A DNA stretch of 64,000 nt, taken from Thalassia testudinum (taxonomy: Eukaryota > Streptophyta > Magnoliopsida > Alismatales > Hydrocharitaceae). The notes under the pieces were generated by a model. The model ran no database searches, had not been told where the DNA came from, and saw only the letters and a program-made list of their open reading frames with translations. The DNA is taken from contig JAZHRO010000073.1 of NCBI GenBank assembly GCA_037157565.1, positions 15,196,501-15,260,500 on the forward strand, in the 5' to 3' direction. A program made the position numbers and the translations under genes. Positions 1-11,907 of the stretch are shown piece by piece; the stretch's first letter is position 1; each line of letters opens with the position of its first letter.

Positions 1-1106
1 AACAAGCCTGAGAAATCCTAACTATTAATCTAATGATCAATGATCAGGATCGCTGCTTGCCTCCACCATCCTAGCTGGTCACACCCCTATCCGAGTGATT
101 GGGTAACTAATGAACCAGGCAGTCACCCGATCCTCATGCTCTCTGATGGCGTGACCAGCTCACTTTTCAACTAGCCGATCACTTCTCTTGGTGCACCTCT
201 CGCCTCCAACCGACTATGTGGTGTCCTTGGATTTCAATCAAGTGGCCCACAGGCAGCCACGTCGCCTCTAGCTCATCCTTCGCTCTCAAGCATAGGCGAG
301 CACGTGAAGCACAACACAACGCAACGACAGTGGAGCATAGCGTGCAGTGCAACGATAGCAAAGCACAGCATGCAGTGTAGCAACAGTGGACCAAAGCAAC
401 ACTCCAGTGTGGCCTAGAGTGATCCATACATGAGAATCAAGTGTCAACGCATGCCAGCGGTAGCTAGCGCACACCAGTGCAAGCAGCAGCGAGTTTTGCC
501 AATTCATGGCCCTCCTTGTAGCTATAAAAGGACCCCTAGTGCCTCCCTTTTAGAACATCTTCTTCCAACCAAATCTCCCACTCATTAGAGCTTCCAAGCA
601 AGATTCTAGAGCCACCGAGCCATTGATGGAGCCCTCTCTCCACCGTCGTGGCTACCTTGACGTCCCTCTTTTCACATTTGATCATTAGTTTTCTTTAGCT
701 CGTAGTTTCAATTTCGTTAAGCATGCCTCTATCTTGATTTGCTATGGCTCACCATAATCTCAACATGTGATTTGCTATATTTTTCTATCAATTTTATGCC
801 TTCTCAGTTAGGTTTGCTTTGATTATCTGCTACTATTATTATGCAAGTCTTTATTTAGGTGTAATTAGTGACATTTGATCTACCCTGAATTTGCTCTCTC
901 TCTATCTCTCTCTGTCTCCCCCTTTCTCTTTTCGTAAGGAAATCAAAATAGCCATAATGTGATAATAAATTAAGTAGCTATAAAATTTGATTTTTTGCCT
1001 CCCTGTATTCGACACTTGGACTCACATTTCCCTTTTTTTGTTTAAAATTGATGTCGTAAATGCATGCTACAAGGAACAAATTACACTTACGCATTTTCCG
1101 ATGTCA
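1..1106 (+). repeat. 3' part of a family-C LTR (copy H), cut by the window edge
   Basis: This stretch has the same order of landmarks as the two LTRs of element C further on: a TATA box in a GC-richer upstream part, a pyrimidine-rich transcribed part with CTCTCTCTCT runs, then a cctccctgtattcgac phrase and a GC-poor end near 1106. Family-C LTRs show the matching phrase cctccctgttttcgac near their 3' end. No primer-binding site follows, so this is either a solo LTR or the 3' LTR of an element that starts left of the window. Two short reading frames on the minus strand (179-507) have no recognisable domain and I regard them as chance. Confidence 0.6.
523..530 (+). promoter_or_regulatory. TATA box of LTR copy H
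   Basis: TATAAAAG in the context gctataaaagga, at the same place as the TATA boxes of LTRs C1 and C2. Transcription would start about 25-30 bases downstream. Confidence 0.55.
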
Positions 1107-1129
1107 CTAAGCTAGCTTTGCTAGCTTAG
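1107..1129. repeat. Perfect 10-bp inverted repeat with 3-base loop
   Basis: The arms CTAAGCTAGC and GCTAGCTTAG flank TTT. It lies exactly where LTR copy H stops matching family C. It may be a junction product or the start of the next element. Confidence 0.6.
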
Positions 1130-1283
1130 CTGAGCTCACCACTACGTCTTACATGTTGGTCGTCCACCCTTGATAAAGCCACCACCAACCACCCTCCATG
1201 GTTGGCACCAAAAACACCTCATGCACTCGTTCCTCTTGGTGCCACCTAAAAGCACCCTTTCACCACCAAAAGCCACATCCCTA

Positions 1284-3016
1284 TGTAGGTTCTACAGGAG
1301 GGGGGTGAGATTTACATGATATAAAATAAAATGTGGAAAGATAATGAACAATGTCACAAGAATGGCAATCACAAGAACACAAAGGGCTTTTAGGTGGAAA
1401 CCCAAACTCGGGTAAAAATCACCACCTAAGCCTCTTAACTTAGGATTTCTCGATCGACCAAGTCGATCAAATCCACTAACAAGTCACTTAAACGAGGGTG
1501 ACTTAATCTCTTACAACCACGCTACTTATATGAGGGTAGTGTCCCTCAAACCTTCCTTTTCACAAGGAGTATTTTGTCCCACGAAGGAGATGGGAATTCG
1601 CAAAGCGAATACCCAACCACACGAGGAAATTACAATAGTCCTATAGAGCCACAAAGCATTCATCTTAAACTTAGCTTCTATAGGCAACTGGTACTTACTT
1701 GAGATGGAGGTGAAGTGCGCAGCAAATCGGTGCTCTCAGATGAAGATTGCGTAGATGGGAGAGCAATGGCACTTCTAGCACTTGATAATCTCTTCTTGGA
1801 GACAATATGAGTTGAAGTAGTATTCTTAGGTGTGTCTAGCTTAGGAAGGGTTCTCCTCTATTTATAGAGATCCTAAGAAGGCTTTGGAAGGCCTTGGAAT
1901 GCTTCTATAGCCATTGAGAATAAACCCAAGGCAAATTAGGCCGAAATCAGGATCATTTATGATTCTGACATGGTTATCAAACATCTGGACTTAAGGTTAG
2001 ACGTTTGGGTCTTCCTCTGATTCTAAGATTGATCATCTGATTTAGAAGGGTGGATCAACTGGACGGTGTTGGATCATAATAGACACTTAAAGATAACTTC
2101 TAAGATGTCTGGGATGCTAGTTAGACGTCTAATTCTAGACGAGTTCTCTTCCAATTTTGTCTAATCCTAAATAGGGTTCTAGATTTTGTTGATCAGATGA
2201 ATGGTCGGTTGTCTGGCACAAAGTCTAGACGTTTGGAAGTAAGATTTACTGCAGGAATTGATTTCCCAAGGCTCAAATGGCTATAATCACTATCAAAAGT
2301 GATTTGGGGATGGATTGAGCCTAATGTCTATTTATCAGACATCTAGGTATCTCTACGAGCGTCTGAAAGTGAATGTAGGTTAGATTAAAGGGTAATCCTC
2401 AACGATTAAGTCTGACAAAGACAACGATCCTCTAGTTGGATGTCTAGCAAAGTCCTCAAACGTCTTCTAGGACATTTGGACTAAGGGCTGGTCATCTGAA
2501 ATTAACTTACAGAAAGCACTAAGTCTAGCCTAAGTGTTTGGACATTTGATCAAATAGTCAGACATCCTAAAGTCAAAGATCAGATGCTTGATTTTTAGAT
2601 TGGACGTCTAATAAGTCTATTTGATGCCTATTTTGGCTTTCTAAGTTCTCTACAAAAAACCTAAGTATCCTAGGTTTGTCTAGGTGCACCTAGGACTATT
2701 GTTTTATTACTTTGAGGCTCTTTAACATATAATCTAGACATAATAAAGACTAAAGAACAAAGATATAAAAACTAAGTACAGAATACAAGACAAAAAGAAA
2801 TCCATCCTATTCTTCTTGTCTTCATGCTCTTGCTCCACGCAAAGCTCCTTCTCCTCCATCAAGCTCCTCCAATCCACCATGGATGCGAGCTTGAGCTCCT
2901 CTTTCATACTTGTATCCATTTGTATTTTCCTAAAACTCATAAAATCAATGCAAATGTTAAATAACAAGTTCTTTATTATCATCAAAATTAACGATCGTGG
3001 TGCCCTTGCACCAACA
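1284..3016 (-). mobile_element. Solo LTR of a Sirevirus-like (Ty1/copia) element
   Basis: Read on the minus strand, it starts TGTTGGTGCAAGGGCACC followed by a TTTTGATGATAATAAAG phrase, and ends CACCCCCCTCCTGTAGAACC-TACA. Both are hallmarks of SIRE/Maximus-type LTRs as I know them. It is 1733 bp, close to the second such LTR at 7359-9100 (1742 bp). The flanking pentamers are CCCTA (1279-1283) and CCCTC (3017-3021), a probable decayed target-site duplication. No primer-binding site or internal region adjoins, so it is a solo LTR. The short frames inside (2734-3031) are not genes. Confidence 0.75.
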
Positions 3017-3504
3017 CCCTCCGCTACATAAATACCCTCTTAACCACCATAATTTTGGTGCCAAAAATCCATACAACCACCATTTATTTTGGAGCCAACT
3101 AGCCCTACATATCCACCTTGCATCCACCTTAGTAACACAATCTAACCATCCATTTTAGGCGCCAAAATACCAACCCTTTTAGAGCCCTAGGTTGGTGCCA
3201 ACCCCTCCTTAACCCCACCTCCATACACTTCTCCCATTGGTGCCAAATCAACCCTTAATCCCAACCATCCACACCTCCACAAAACCACATCCCAACCTTC
3301 CAAAATGGCTCCACCTTGACCCCCTTCTAGAAGCCTAGACTTGGCACCAAAAATTGGTGGTAACCACCACCCATGGATGTTCACCAAGTCCTCCCTATGC
3401 CCCTTCAATTGGCACCAAAGTACCTTAGCCTGAGGATCATCTAACCACCCCATAACATCATCCTAGCCATCCACTATATGCATGCCTACCCTCCCCATCC
3501 ACTC

Positions 3505-3512
3505 TATAAAAA
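3505..3512 (+). promoter_or_regulatory. TATA box of LTR F
   Basis: TATAAAAA in actctataaaaatacc, about 0.9 kb upstream of the primer-binding site. This is a typical position for these LTRs. Confidence 0.5.
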
Positions 3513-4398
3513 TACCATTAACTACCCACTTCCAACTCACCCTTGGCTAGAGAATTCAAGCATACTTCCACCTACATCCCACCATATTCACTGACCAAGG
3601 AGAAGAAGAAGAAGATTAAGGGGCAACCACCCACACCCTTGGTGCCTCCATCTCCCCTTCTTCTACCTTGTGTCCACACCAGCCAGGAGGTCATTTCATC
3701 CAAGGAGACACCAGGTAGGAGGTGGATTCAAGGGTGGAATTCGTCCAACCTTGGAAAAGCAAATGCATGCCCAATAAGGGCTTACCAAGAGGAGGATCTT
3801 CATAAATTTGGAGGAGCTTTTTAAGGAAGGAGATGGAGCCTTTCTAAGCCCAGGAGAAGTTGAGCTTGGAGAAAGACCTCCTTCTTCCTCATCATCATCA
3901 TCAGGAGAATTTCTAATTTTTGCATTTTACATTTTGTAGTAGAGGCATTCCACTACAAGCTTTTGTTAAATAGTTTTCTCCCTTAATACAAGTTGCCTTT
4001 CTTTCCTTTTGTTGCAAATTATTTACTTGCTTTTCCTTTAGTTTAGTGCACTCACAGTCTCTCTAATTATCCTAGGTCTTCATGTACCTAAGGTCAGCTT
4101 AGAGAGAAGTTCTTCATGTCACTTAAGCTCTAGTGTTTAGGCTTAGTTTCATTTCATGCATTCGCATCCTATTACTTGTTATTTCAAAAACCCTAAAAAT
4201 TACATATTCAAAAACCAAAAAGGAAGTTGATTTCTATGTCGTAAACAAGAGAATATCAATTTGCCTATCTACCTCCCATGGGACAACCCGAATACTCTCC
4301 AAGTGCTCAATAATTACAAATATTAAAAGTAATCAGATTTGCATGTTGCAACAACTTAAAACATGCATTTAACAAATTGCACAAATTCGATCACATTT

Positions 4399-4416
4399 TG
4401 GTGCCGTTACTAGGGA
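4399..4416 (+). other. Primer-binding site of element F (tRNA-Asp type)
   Basis: TGGTGCCGTTACTAGGGA differs at a few positions from TGGCGCCGTTGCCGGGGA, the complement of the 3' end of plant tRNA-Asp that primes Athila/Tat elements. Confidence 0.8.
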
Positions 4417-5391
4417 AGCACGACTTTGCATTTCATTATTTCTCTTGCTTGATACATGGATCTCATCCCATTCTTTTCTTGTAACTTTTTGTGTGCAGGT
4501 ATCTATAGGAAAGAAGCAGGTTTTTGGAGCTAGAGCTTGAAGTTTCTCTTCTTCCCGTTGAGCCGCAAGGTCAGTACCCCCTTTATTGTAGCATAATTCT
4601 TGTAAAATTAACAAAAAGATATTAAAAAAGGCTTTCAGAATAAAAAACATAAAAATTTGGTAGAGTGATGAATTTTAAAAGCCATTGGTTGCTTGTTTGA
4701 TTTGACTTATTTCTAGACTTCAAAAATTAATTCCTGATACCATAGGCCTCCTAAATTCATGAAATTTCACTTGTAGATTCCAAATCAAGTCATGAACATC
4801 CGTTCCAAATTTCAGATCATTTGGCCTTGTAGAAAATTTTTAAAATTTGTAAATCACAGAGATGTTAGCCCTTCTATTCTCATACTTTTGCTACTATTCA
4901 CGAATTTTAGGAATTTTTCTACTTGTCCAATTTCTATGAAATTCATCTTTTTAAAATCCTTGGGAAATTCTACACAACATATAAAATCCTAAAAATTTTT
5001 GGTGGTCGGTGGTACCACTAAAAAGTCCAAAATACCTACGGGTATCATTTCTAGACTTTGACACCAACACAAAGAAACATTCTGAAGAAATATCAAACAA
5101 ATTTCTAAAATCATAAAATTATATTTTTTGGAATCCTTATTTGATTTTATTTCTAGTAGTGGCAATACTTGATTTATTTGGACCACTACTTCATAAGAAA
5201 AGCTTGATAAGATTCATCAATAGTTAATTTTTCTGCCTAGGGTCAAATCAATTAGGGCTTCTTTTCAACTTTTGTAGTCCCACATTCTAAAGGAAATCTA
5301 TCATCACCAATACAATTATTTTTCCTTATGATTGTGGAATTCAAGCTTATTTGAAATCATAAAAAGAAAACCCTAAACGACACTAAACAAT
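4417..5391 (+). other. Leader (5' untranslated region) remnant of element F
   Basis: Non-coding sequence follows the primer-binding site and contains the phrase gtgtgcaggt at 4491. The same phrase occurs about 80-90 bases after the primer site in elements B and E. It may be a splice-acceptor-like or conserved leader signal. The leader ends abruptly at about 5391, where minus-strand protease sequence of another element begins. The frames at 4369-5186 are not supported as genes. Confidence 0.55.
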
Positions 5392-8300
5392 ATCTTCTCT
5401 AATGGATCTGTCAACTGGAAGGTCACCGAGGTGGGCTTTAACTCCTTAAATTGAAAATGGTCATAAATAGCAATAGGGGTTAGGTTGATGGACGAACCCA
5501 GATCAAGAAGGGCCTTCTCAAATGGAGATTCTTATAGATAGCAAGAGATGAGTGGTGTCCCAGGGTGTTTCTTCTTCGATGGTAGGTCACTCAAAATGAC
5601 CGTGCTAGCTTCCTTGGAGAGTACCGCCTTATTTGCTTTCTTCTATTGTCACCTCTGTTTACAGTAATCCTTGAAGAATCTAGTGACAACAGAAATATGA
5701 TCTATAGCATCGAGGGGGGGGGGAACCTAAATATATACTTCCTTGAGCATTGCCTTTAGGTCCTCATAATTTTTCAATCCCTTGGTTTTCCTTCCTATAT
5801 CTCTTGTCATGGCTTTGGGAAAAGGAATTAGAATCTCAGGGTCTACGGTAATAGGTCTCTTTTCTTTGTCCTCCTTAGGTGACTCCCTATCGAGGTGAGA
5901 GTGGTAAGAGGAGCCAGCTTGAGGGGGAGGTTGCGATGCGTCCTAACTTGCCTGCCTATATGGTGGGTCCTTGGTCATAGATCTGCTCCTCAATTTGACA
6001 ACTTTTGCATTGGTATACTATCATGGGGTGGGGGAGGAGTAGAAGGAGTAGCGTGGGTTGAGTTGGTCAACAAAGGGCCAGATTGGGGTTGAGAATAACA
6101 AGGAGGTGAAGATGGTGCCTAGAGTACTGCATGTGCCTGTCCTTGGGGTACTTGGAACCTAGGTAGGGCACCCAGGTTCTGCACATTTCTCGAGATAGGG
6201 GTAGGTTGGGAGGGCAAAGCTCTCTGTGATCTATTCTCCTATGACATCTAGTTCTACGTGTTCTGTATGTTCTGCACCTAGCTCACTAATGCTTCTGCAA
6301 TAACTAACTAGCATTTTTCCATTTATTGCATATGTTCTTTTTCAACTCCACAAGGTTGTCTCGCAGTGGAGGGTCAGAGGCAGCATCATGTAAAGGCTAG
6401 TAGATGGATCGAGACTGTTAGTGGGATGGGAAGGGCTGCTGCATAGGGTATGTGGGGGCCACATTGTCGTAAGATTTAGGCTAGTGCTGTAGAGCAAAAT
6501 TGGGTCTTTGTGAGTTCTCAGTCCAAGAGAGGTTAGGATGTTGGCACCAACGAGGGTTATACATCTTTGAATATGGGTTGGTACACCTATAACCTTGAAT
6601 AGCATTAACATCTTCGTAGGTCGAAGATGCCTGAGATGCATAATCATCAAAAGAATATGCACTCATATCATCCTGGTATGCGTAACCCTGGTCTATTGGT
6701 ACCTAATCCAAGTTGTTCAAGGGTTCCTAATAAGTAGGAGCCCATGAAGAGACAGGAGAAGGACGGGGAGAAGAGACATCTCGAGAGAGCATGTAAGATT
6801 GAGCAGAAGGAGCTCAAGATGAGGAGTTGTTAAAAGGAGCAATGCCTTATCCTATTGGATGAGAATAGATAAGCTCATTGAGTTTCTTGTCCAATAGATC
6901 CACCTTGTCTAACTTCTTTGTGATTATGTCCATATCATCCTAGGCTGACTATACCTAGGCCCCATGGATAGGAAGTCTTTGCTGGCTAGGTTTTTGGAAC
7001 TGGTTCAATAAGGTTGTGTTCAGTGAGTTCTTAGCTAAGGACTCGAACAGCTCAAAGGCATTGGCTTCATTCTTAGCTAGGAAGTTCCCACCACTGGACA
7101 CATCGGCTAGATACCGATGGGTGTTGTCTAGTCCATGATAGAAAATATGAGGAAGGTGCCAACAAGGCACCGCATCTTGGGGACACTTCTAGAGAAGGTC
7201 TTGAAATCTTTCCAAAGACTCCTGCAACTTTTCCCTCAATTGCTGGGAAAAAGTTGTGATGGCTCGCCTCATCACAGTCATGTGACCAATCGAGAAGAAC
7301 TTTTGGAAGAATTCTAAGTGTAATTCCTCCCACATGATCACAGGTCTCCCATGATAATTGTACAAGAGGGGGGGTGAATTGTATAATTCAAATATTCAAT
7401 GAAAATGACAACCACAAAAATTCAATTCACAAATAACACCAAGATTTATAGAGGAAACCCAAATCGGGAAAAACCTCTACCTAGTTGATCCCCAACTAGA
7501 ATTTTCCTCTTGCTCTCTAAGCAAGAAATCCACTAAACTTCACTACTTCAACCGAGGGTAGTAAGCCTCTATCACAAACCCCTTCTTGTACAACTCACAA
7601 GAAGGTATTTGATTGTTCACTCACTAGAAGAATGGGAAGTTAACAACCCTAGCACCCAAATTACAACGAGTAGAAAGATAGAAAAAATGATATAAGTCCC
7701 ATTGAGCCAGTGTGTAAGTATTTAACAAAAGTAATAGTACTTAGAAATATTCTTTTTCAATTCCCTTTAGATATGATTATAACTTTTGTTCAAGGGAAAC
7801 AAAATTTTATACAATTGTTATGCATGTAGAACAAACTTTGAGAATATTTGCTTGCAACTTCCTTTTGATAGAAAGATAAATTTGTGCTTAGGAAGTGTAT
7901 TAGACAATGTTGGAATGGAAAATTTATTCAAATATATAAGTGCTTGATTCTAATAGAGAGAAACTTGATTGAACAAAATTGCTTCCAAGAATAACAAAAT
8001 GAATATATGAAGCAATATCAAGTAACCAAAATACTCCCTTCTTATTCCTTCTCAAGTGTATGAAGTAAGTGTAGAGGAAGTAGAGAAGAAGATCCTCTTC
8101 TAGGATCACCAAGTTGGCGCAATCAAGGGATGTAGAAGCTTGAAGTCTTTCTCTTGAAGTAATATGATGGCGTAGAGTACACTTCTTGAAGGCACAAAGT
8201 TGGCGTGGAGGCTTGAGGCTTGACAGAAAGCAAATTCTCAAGAATCAAAATGTATTTTGTTGTTGTCAAAGTAGGAAGTTACGACCTTATGAAAGGGTGT

Positions 8301-9550
8301 GAATCCAAAAGATGTCAATTAACTAGCCATAATCACATGTTAAAATTCAAGTATTGCTGATAGGTTGATTTGTTGATTAGTTGATTGATTAATAAACTTA
8401 GAATTGTTCTGTGAGAAAATCATAGAAAATTGACCAAGGAAAGTAATTGATTAATTAATCGATTAATTCTGCAGCTGACAAAATATGAAAGAGGTCATTA
8501 TTGGGTAGTTTTTGTTTGTGAAAAGCTGCAAATGCACTTGTAACTTCTATAAAGGGGTGCTATGATTGAAATAGGTAATTAACCATCCTTATAGAAAGTG
8601 TAACAACTATTCTATAAGAATAATTTTTATTTTAACATATATTTAAAAAGTATTTTACACATTTTTTAGTAATTAGAATATCTTAAAGCTTATAACTACC
8701 ATTCTAGAAGCTTAATTTTGTTTTATAATATATTTTAGAATATTTTACACACATCAGATTTATTATAAGTATTTTAGAGTTTATTTACTTATTTCATGCA
8801 CATGTAGAATATTAGAAATATTATAGTTAGGCACTTAAACTAATTTATGGATGTGAATAAGTGTGATTGGCTCTTAACAAAAAATTTTGAGTAATAATGC
8901 ATCAAATTAAATGTAGAACAAGCTTAAAAATGTCAAATTGAATCTTCTTTAAATCTTATTTTGCTGCAATCAACATCTTTTAACAACATGTGAGCTTCCT
9001 TTCATCATTACTGTGATCTTCAAATCTAAATCTACAAAATAACATTATAACAACATATAACTTTGCATAAAACATCAAAATTAGTACCTAAGCACTAACA
9101 TCTTGATAGTCTTGAACCAATACTAAGCTTTATCCCTAAGAGAGAATGAGAAAGCTTCATGATGGCAACCCCTAAGTCAACATTCCTTGGTCGAACTATC
9201 TTGGCAATCCAACCTAAGTCCTCCAAGTACTGGAATGGATCTTCATTCGAGTTCCCATTGAAATAAGTCTGGATCAGACTTATTACATTCGGCTTAAGCT
9301 TGAATGCATCTCAATTTGGGAGCATACAAACCTAGGGTTGCACATGCCCTGTTGTTGGATCATGAAAGTACCATAGTTGCCTAGGTTGTTCTCCACGTGG
9401 TGAATTTTGCATTCTATCTAATGTGTTCATGATAGCATCAAAGCACTACTAGTTACGCTACTTCAATGCAGCCATCCTGGACTCAAAAATGGCCATAAGG
9501 TTCGCCTTAGGAGGAAGTGGGGCTCCCTATTCAGCCATAGTAGCTGAAGA
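5392..9550 (-). pseudogene. Gag-protease relic (G) of an Athila/Tat-like element, split by an LTR
   Basis: Read on the minus strand, it runs from an N-terminal gag start near 9550 to the retroviral-type aspartic protease near 5392. Recognisable parts are FKLKPNVISLIQTYF and NEDPFQYLEDL (gag core, 9200-9330), WEELHLEFFQKFF (about 7330), SSGGNFLAKNEANAFELFE (7020-7110), the C-terminal NPRW-QHPNLSW motif (6520-6570), and a protease with LLDLGSSINLTPIAIYDHF (about 5480). It is broken by many stops, several frameshifts and the insertion of a copia LTR at 7359-9100. Reverse transcriptase and integrase are missing because sequence stops just after the protease. It abuts the leader of F head-on, so 5391/5392 is a junction between oppositely oriented elements. 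The frame on the plus strand at 5895 is a shadow. Confidence 0.85.
7359..9100 (-). mobile_element. Second Sirevirus-like solo LTR, inserted in the gag relic
   Basis: On the minus strand it begins TGTTAGTGCTTAGGTAC with a TTTTGATG phrase and ends CACCCCCCCTCTTGTACA. Internal blocks (aggaaacccaaa-tcggg, aagaaatccactaa, cgagggtag) match the LTR at 1284-3016 in the same order. Gag coding matches resume on both sides of it, which proves insertion into G. I could not find a clean target-site duplication. The reading frame at 7924-8241 lies inside the LTR and is not a gene. Confidence 0.75.
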
Positions 9551-9878
9551 AGAGGAAGAAGAAGGATAAAGGGAAGAAGAGGTAGGCGAAGAGAAAAGTT
9601 GCCTATGGGAGGTAGAAGATTTCCTTAGGGTAGGTTTCCAAGGTCAGACTAATTCAGGTCATAAAGACCTCCTACCTCATGTACACCAGCCACAAAGGCT
9701 GGTAGAGCAGTAACAAGGCAAAGGCCTTGTAAAGATGTGGTCCTTTTAAGTAATTGATCGAATTTTAGAGTTTGATTCATTAATTAATGTATTCTTAGGA
9801 GTTATGCTTGTTAATATATTAGGGCAAGTGTATCAGGCAAGCACGGGTTTTGGTTTATTCTTGAGTTAACCCTAGTTC
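9551..9878 (-). other. Leader remnant upstream of relic G, cut by LTR A1
   Basis: Purine-rich sequence upstream of the gag start on the minus strand. It includes a perfect hairpin CCAGCC-acaaa-GGCTGG at 9685-9701. No primer-binding site remains, since LTR A1 begins at 9879. Confidence 0.5.
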
Positions 9879-10830
9879 TGATGGTAATTCCATCATTTGT
9901 CATAAATAATTTGAATTAGTTGGAATCAAAAGATAAATACTCCTAAAAGATTGTCTGAGGACCATAATTCCACTTTGATATGATTTTAGGAGAAGACAAG
10001 AAAATAGGCTTAATTATATTATTTTAATAGCACATCACAAATGCAGATTAACTACTAGATTACTCTGGGGTTAATTGAAGGTCAAATGAACATTAAAAGA
10101 CTAAAAAGTGGGCTCACACAGGCAGATCAAGGTTTTACGCATTTGAGGTCTAAAATAGTACTAAAAACCCTAATTATCAACCCCACTTAAAGTGAAAGGA
10201 TTGTGGTTGATATAAAACCAATCTAAACCTCCTAAAATTCATGGAAAAATATTCTAAGAGATTTGGTACTTTTGGTTTAACCATTTAAATCCATTTTGAC
10301 CTAGAACAAAGTTTTAGACAAGAATTTGCCCTTATTTAGGCTCTTGTGCAATTTACCTAGTCAAACATGGTTAAAATTCAAATCCAAGTTCACCATTAGA
10401 TTCCTTAGATCCAAATTAGGTTAACACCAAAATTGGGGCATAATCAGAGTCCATCTTGACCTAGTTTGAATCTTAGCCCCTATCAACTCTATTTCCCACA
10501 TTTAGACACCTAGGTTTCAAGTTTATTACTGAAAGGCCCCTAAATTTCTTGTCATCTTTACAAATAGGTCCCTTATGCCATGGAAATGTGAATAAGACTT
10601 CAACCCATCACCGACCTTTTTCAAATTGGGAAAACTCTCATGTTTAATCACCAAATCTCTGCAAATTTGGAGGGATTGATGATCAAAAGATCCCCGACAA
10701 TTGGGTGCACCTACTTTCCCAGATTGAAATTAGAGAGGCTCCACCAAGATTACAAAATCAATGATTCTAACTCTCCAATTCTGTGTCTCCTATTTGCGAA
10801 ATCCTCCAATTTGTGAGCTAAACTGGGCCC

Positions 10831-10838
10831 TATATAAG
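10831..10838 (+). promoter_or_regulatory. TATA box of LTR A1
   Basis: TATATAAG in gggccctatataagctcta. The identical context occurs in LTR A2 at 28743. Confidence 0.65.
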
Positions 10839-11907
10839 CTCTATGTGGTTCAGAAGTCAAAGTCAGCCCGATTCTAGCCTAAAACCATCCTTTGTTCTCT
10901 TCTCCGGCCACCTCCACTATGGCTCTGACGACCCTCCTCCGTCCTCCTACGGCCTCCCAACTATCAAATTGGGAGTGCCAAATTCTTCCTCCTCGTTTTC
11001 CCCTTGCCAACCAAAGTGGAGGACATCCCCATTCTTTCTCACCAGAGGTCTCTTCATCCACGGCAACGGTGAGGTAAGCCACCCTGAATTCCTCCCCCTT
11101 TCGTCCAATAGATAGGTTCTTTCTCTTCCTCTCCTTCTCTAGCTATGATTAAGATCTGTAGAACCCAAATTCAACCACTTATTCACCTTCTCCCCCTCCA
11201 TCTTCTCCACCTCCAACCACGCCTCCGATGTGGTCGTACGATCACTACACCACACAAAACACCACACCACAACCACCCACACCTCCCTTACACCTCACTG
11301 ACCAAAATCCCTAATGTAATTGAGCTTATTCTTTACTCATCCTCTCTGTTGACCAAACCCATCACCAAACACCCTAACTGACCTCGACAAACCACCCTAG
11401 TCCACCAATCACCTCGGCACCACCGTCGTCACCCTCCTCAATTCATGGTAAAGCTTAGGAACCATTTAATTAGGGCGTTTAGCCCATATTTTGATATTTC
11501 AGGTGTCATCGGTGAGCACCACTCTATCTCCGTCTGTCGTCCTCCAGCCATCATCGAATTTGGGCTACATTCTAGGACTGTAGCTCCTTGGGATGCGTAC
11601 CAACACTTAAGTGCATTCTTGAAGTGCTCGATTTGATGAGTTAGGGAGTCTGCCCCTTGTGCCCAATGCCAGATCTTGGTTATTGTGGAGATATTGGATT
11701 CTATGCTGATGTGTCTAAGTGGTTTGAAGTTACTATTGAAACATTTGACTTGGCTTGAGACTACTACTGGTACTGGGAATTATGCCTAATTGAGGAGATT
11801 AATTGGTGCTGCAAACCACCATTTTTGGACTTGCAATTATCTTTTTGTTCCATTTATTTTGAGATACACTATTTGACTCTTATTGGATACATTTTCGAGT
11901 GGATTAT

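Larger units (their letters stand above)
1130..4395 (+). repeat. LTR of gypsy-type element F, split by a copia-type solo LTR
   Basis: The right end is set by a tRNA-Asp-type primer-binding site at 4399. The left end is uncertain; a TG at about 1154 is a candidate. Sequence on both sides of the 1284-3016 insertion shares a repetitive ggtgccaaaa/ttggcacc composition. A TATA box at 3505 and pyrimidine-rich sequence downstream agree with LTR architecture. Without the insertion it is about 1.5 kb. Small frames at 3187-3824 and 4133-4372 have no domain I recognise and are probably chance. Confidence 0.6.

Noticed and set aside
7900..9060. AT-rich stretch considered as a centromeric or satellite repeat
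   Set aside because: No tandem periodicity. It is explained by the interior of a Sirevirus-like LTR.
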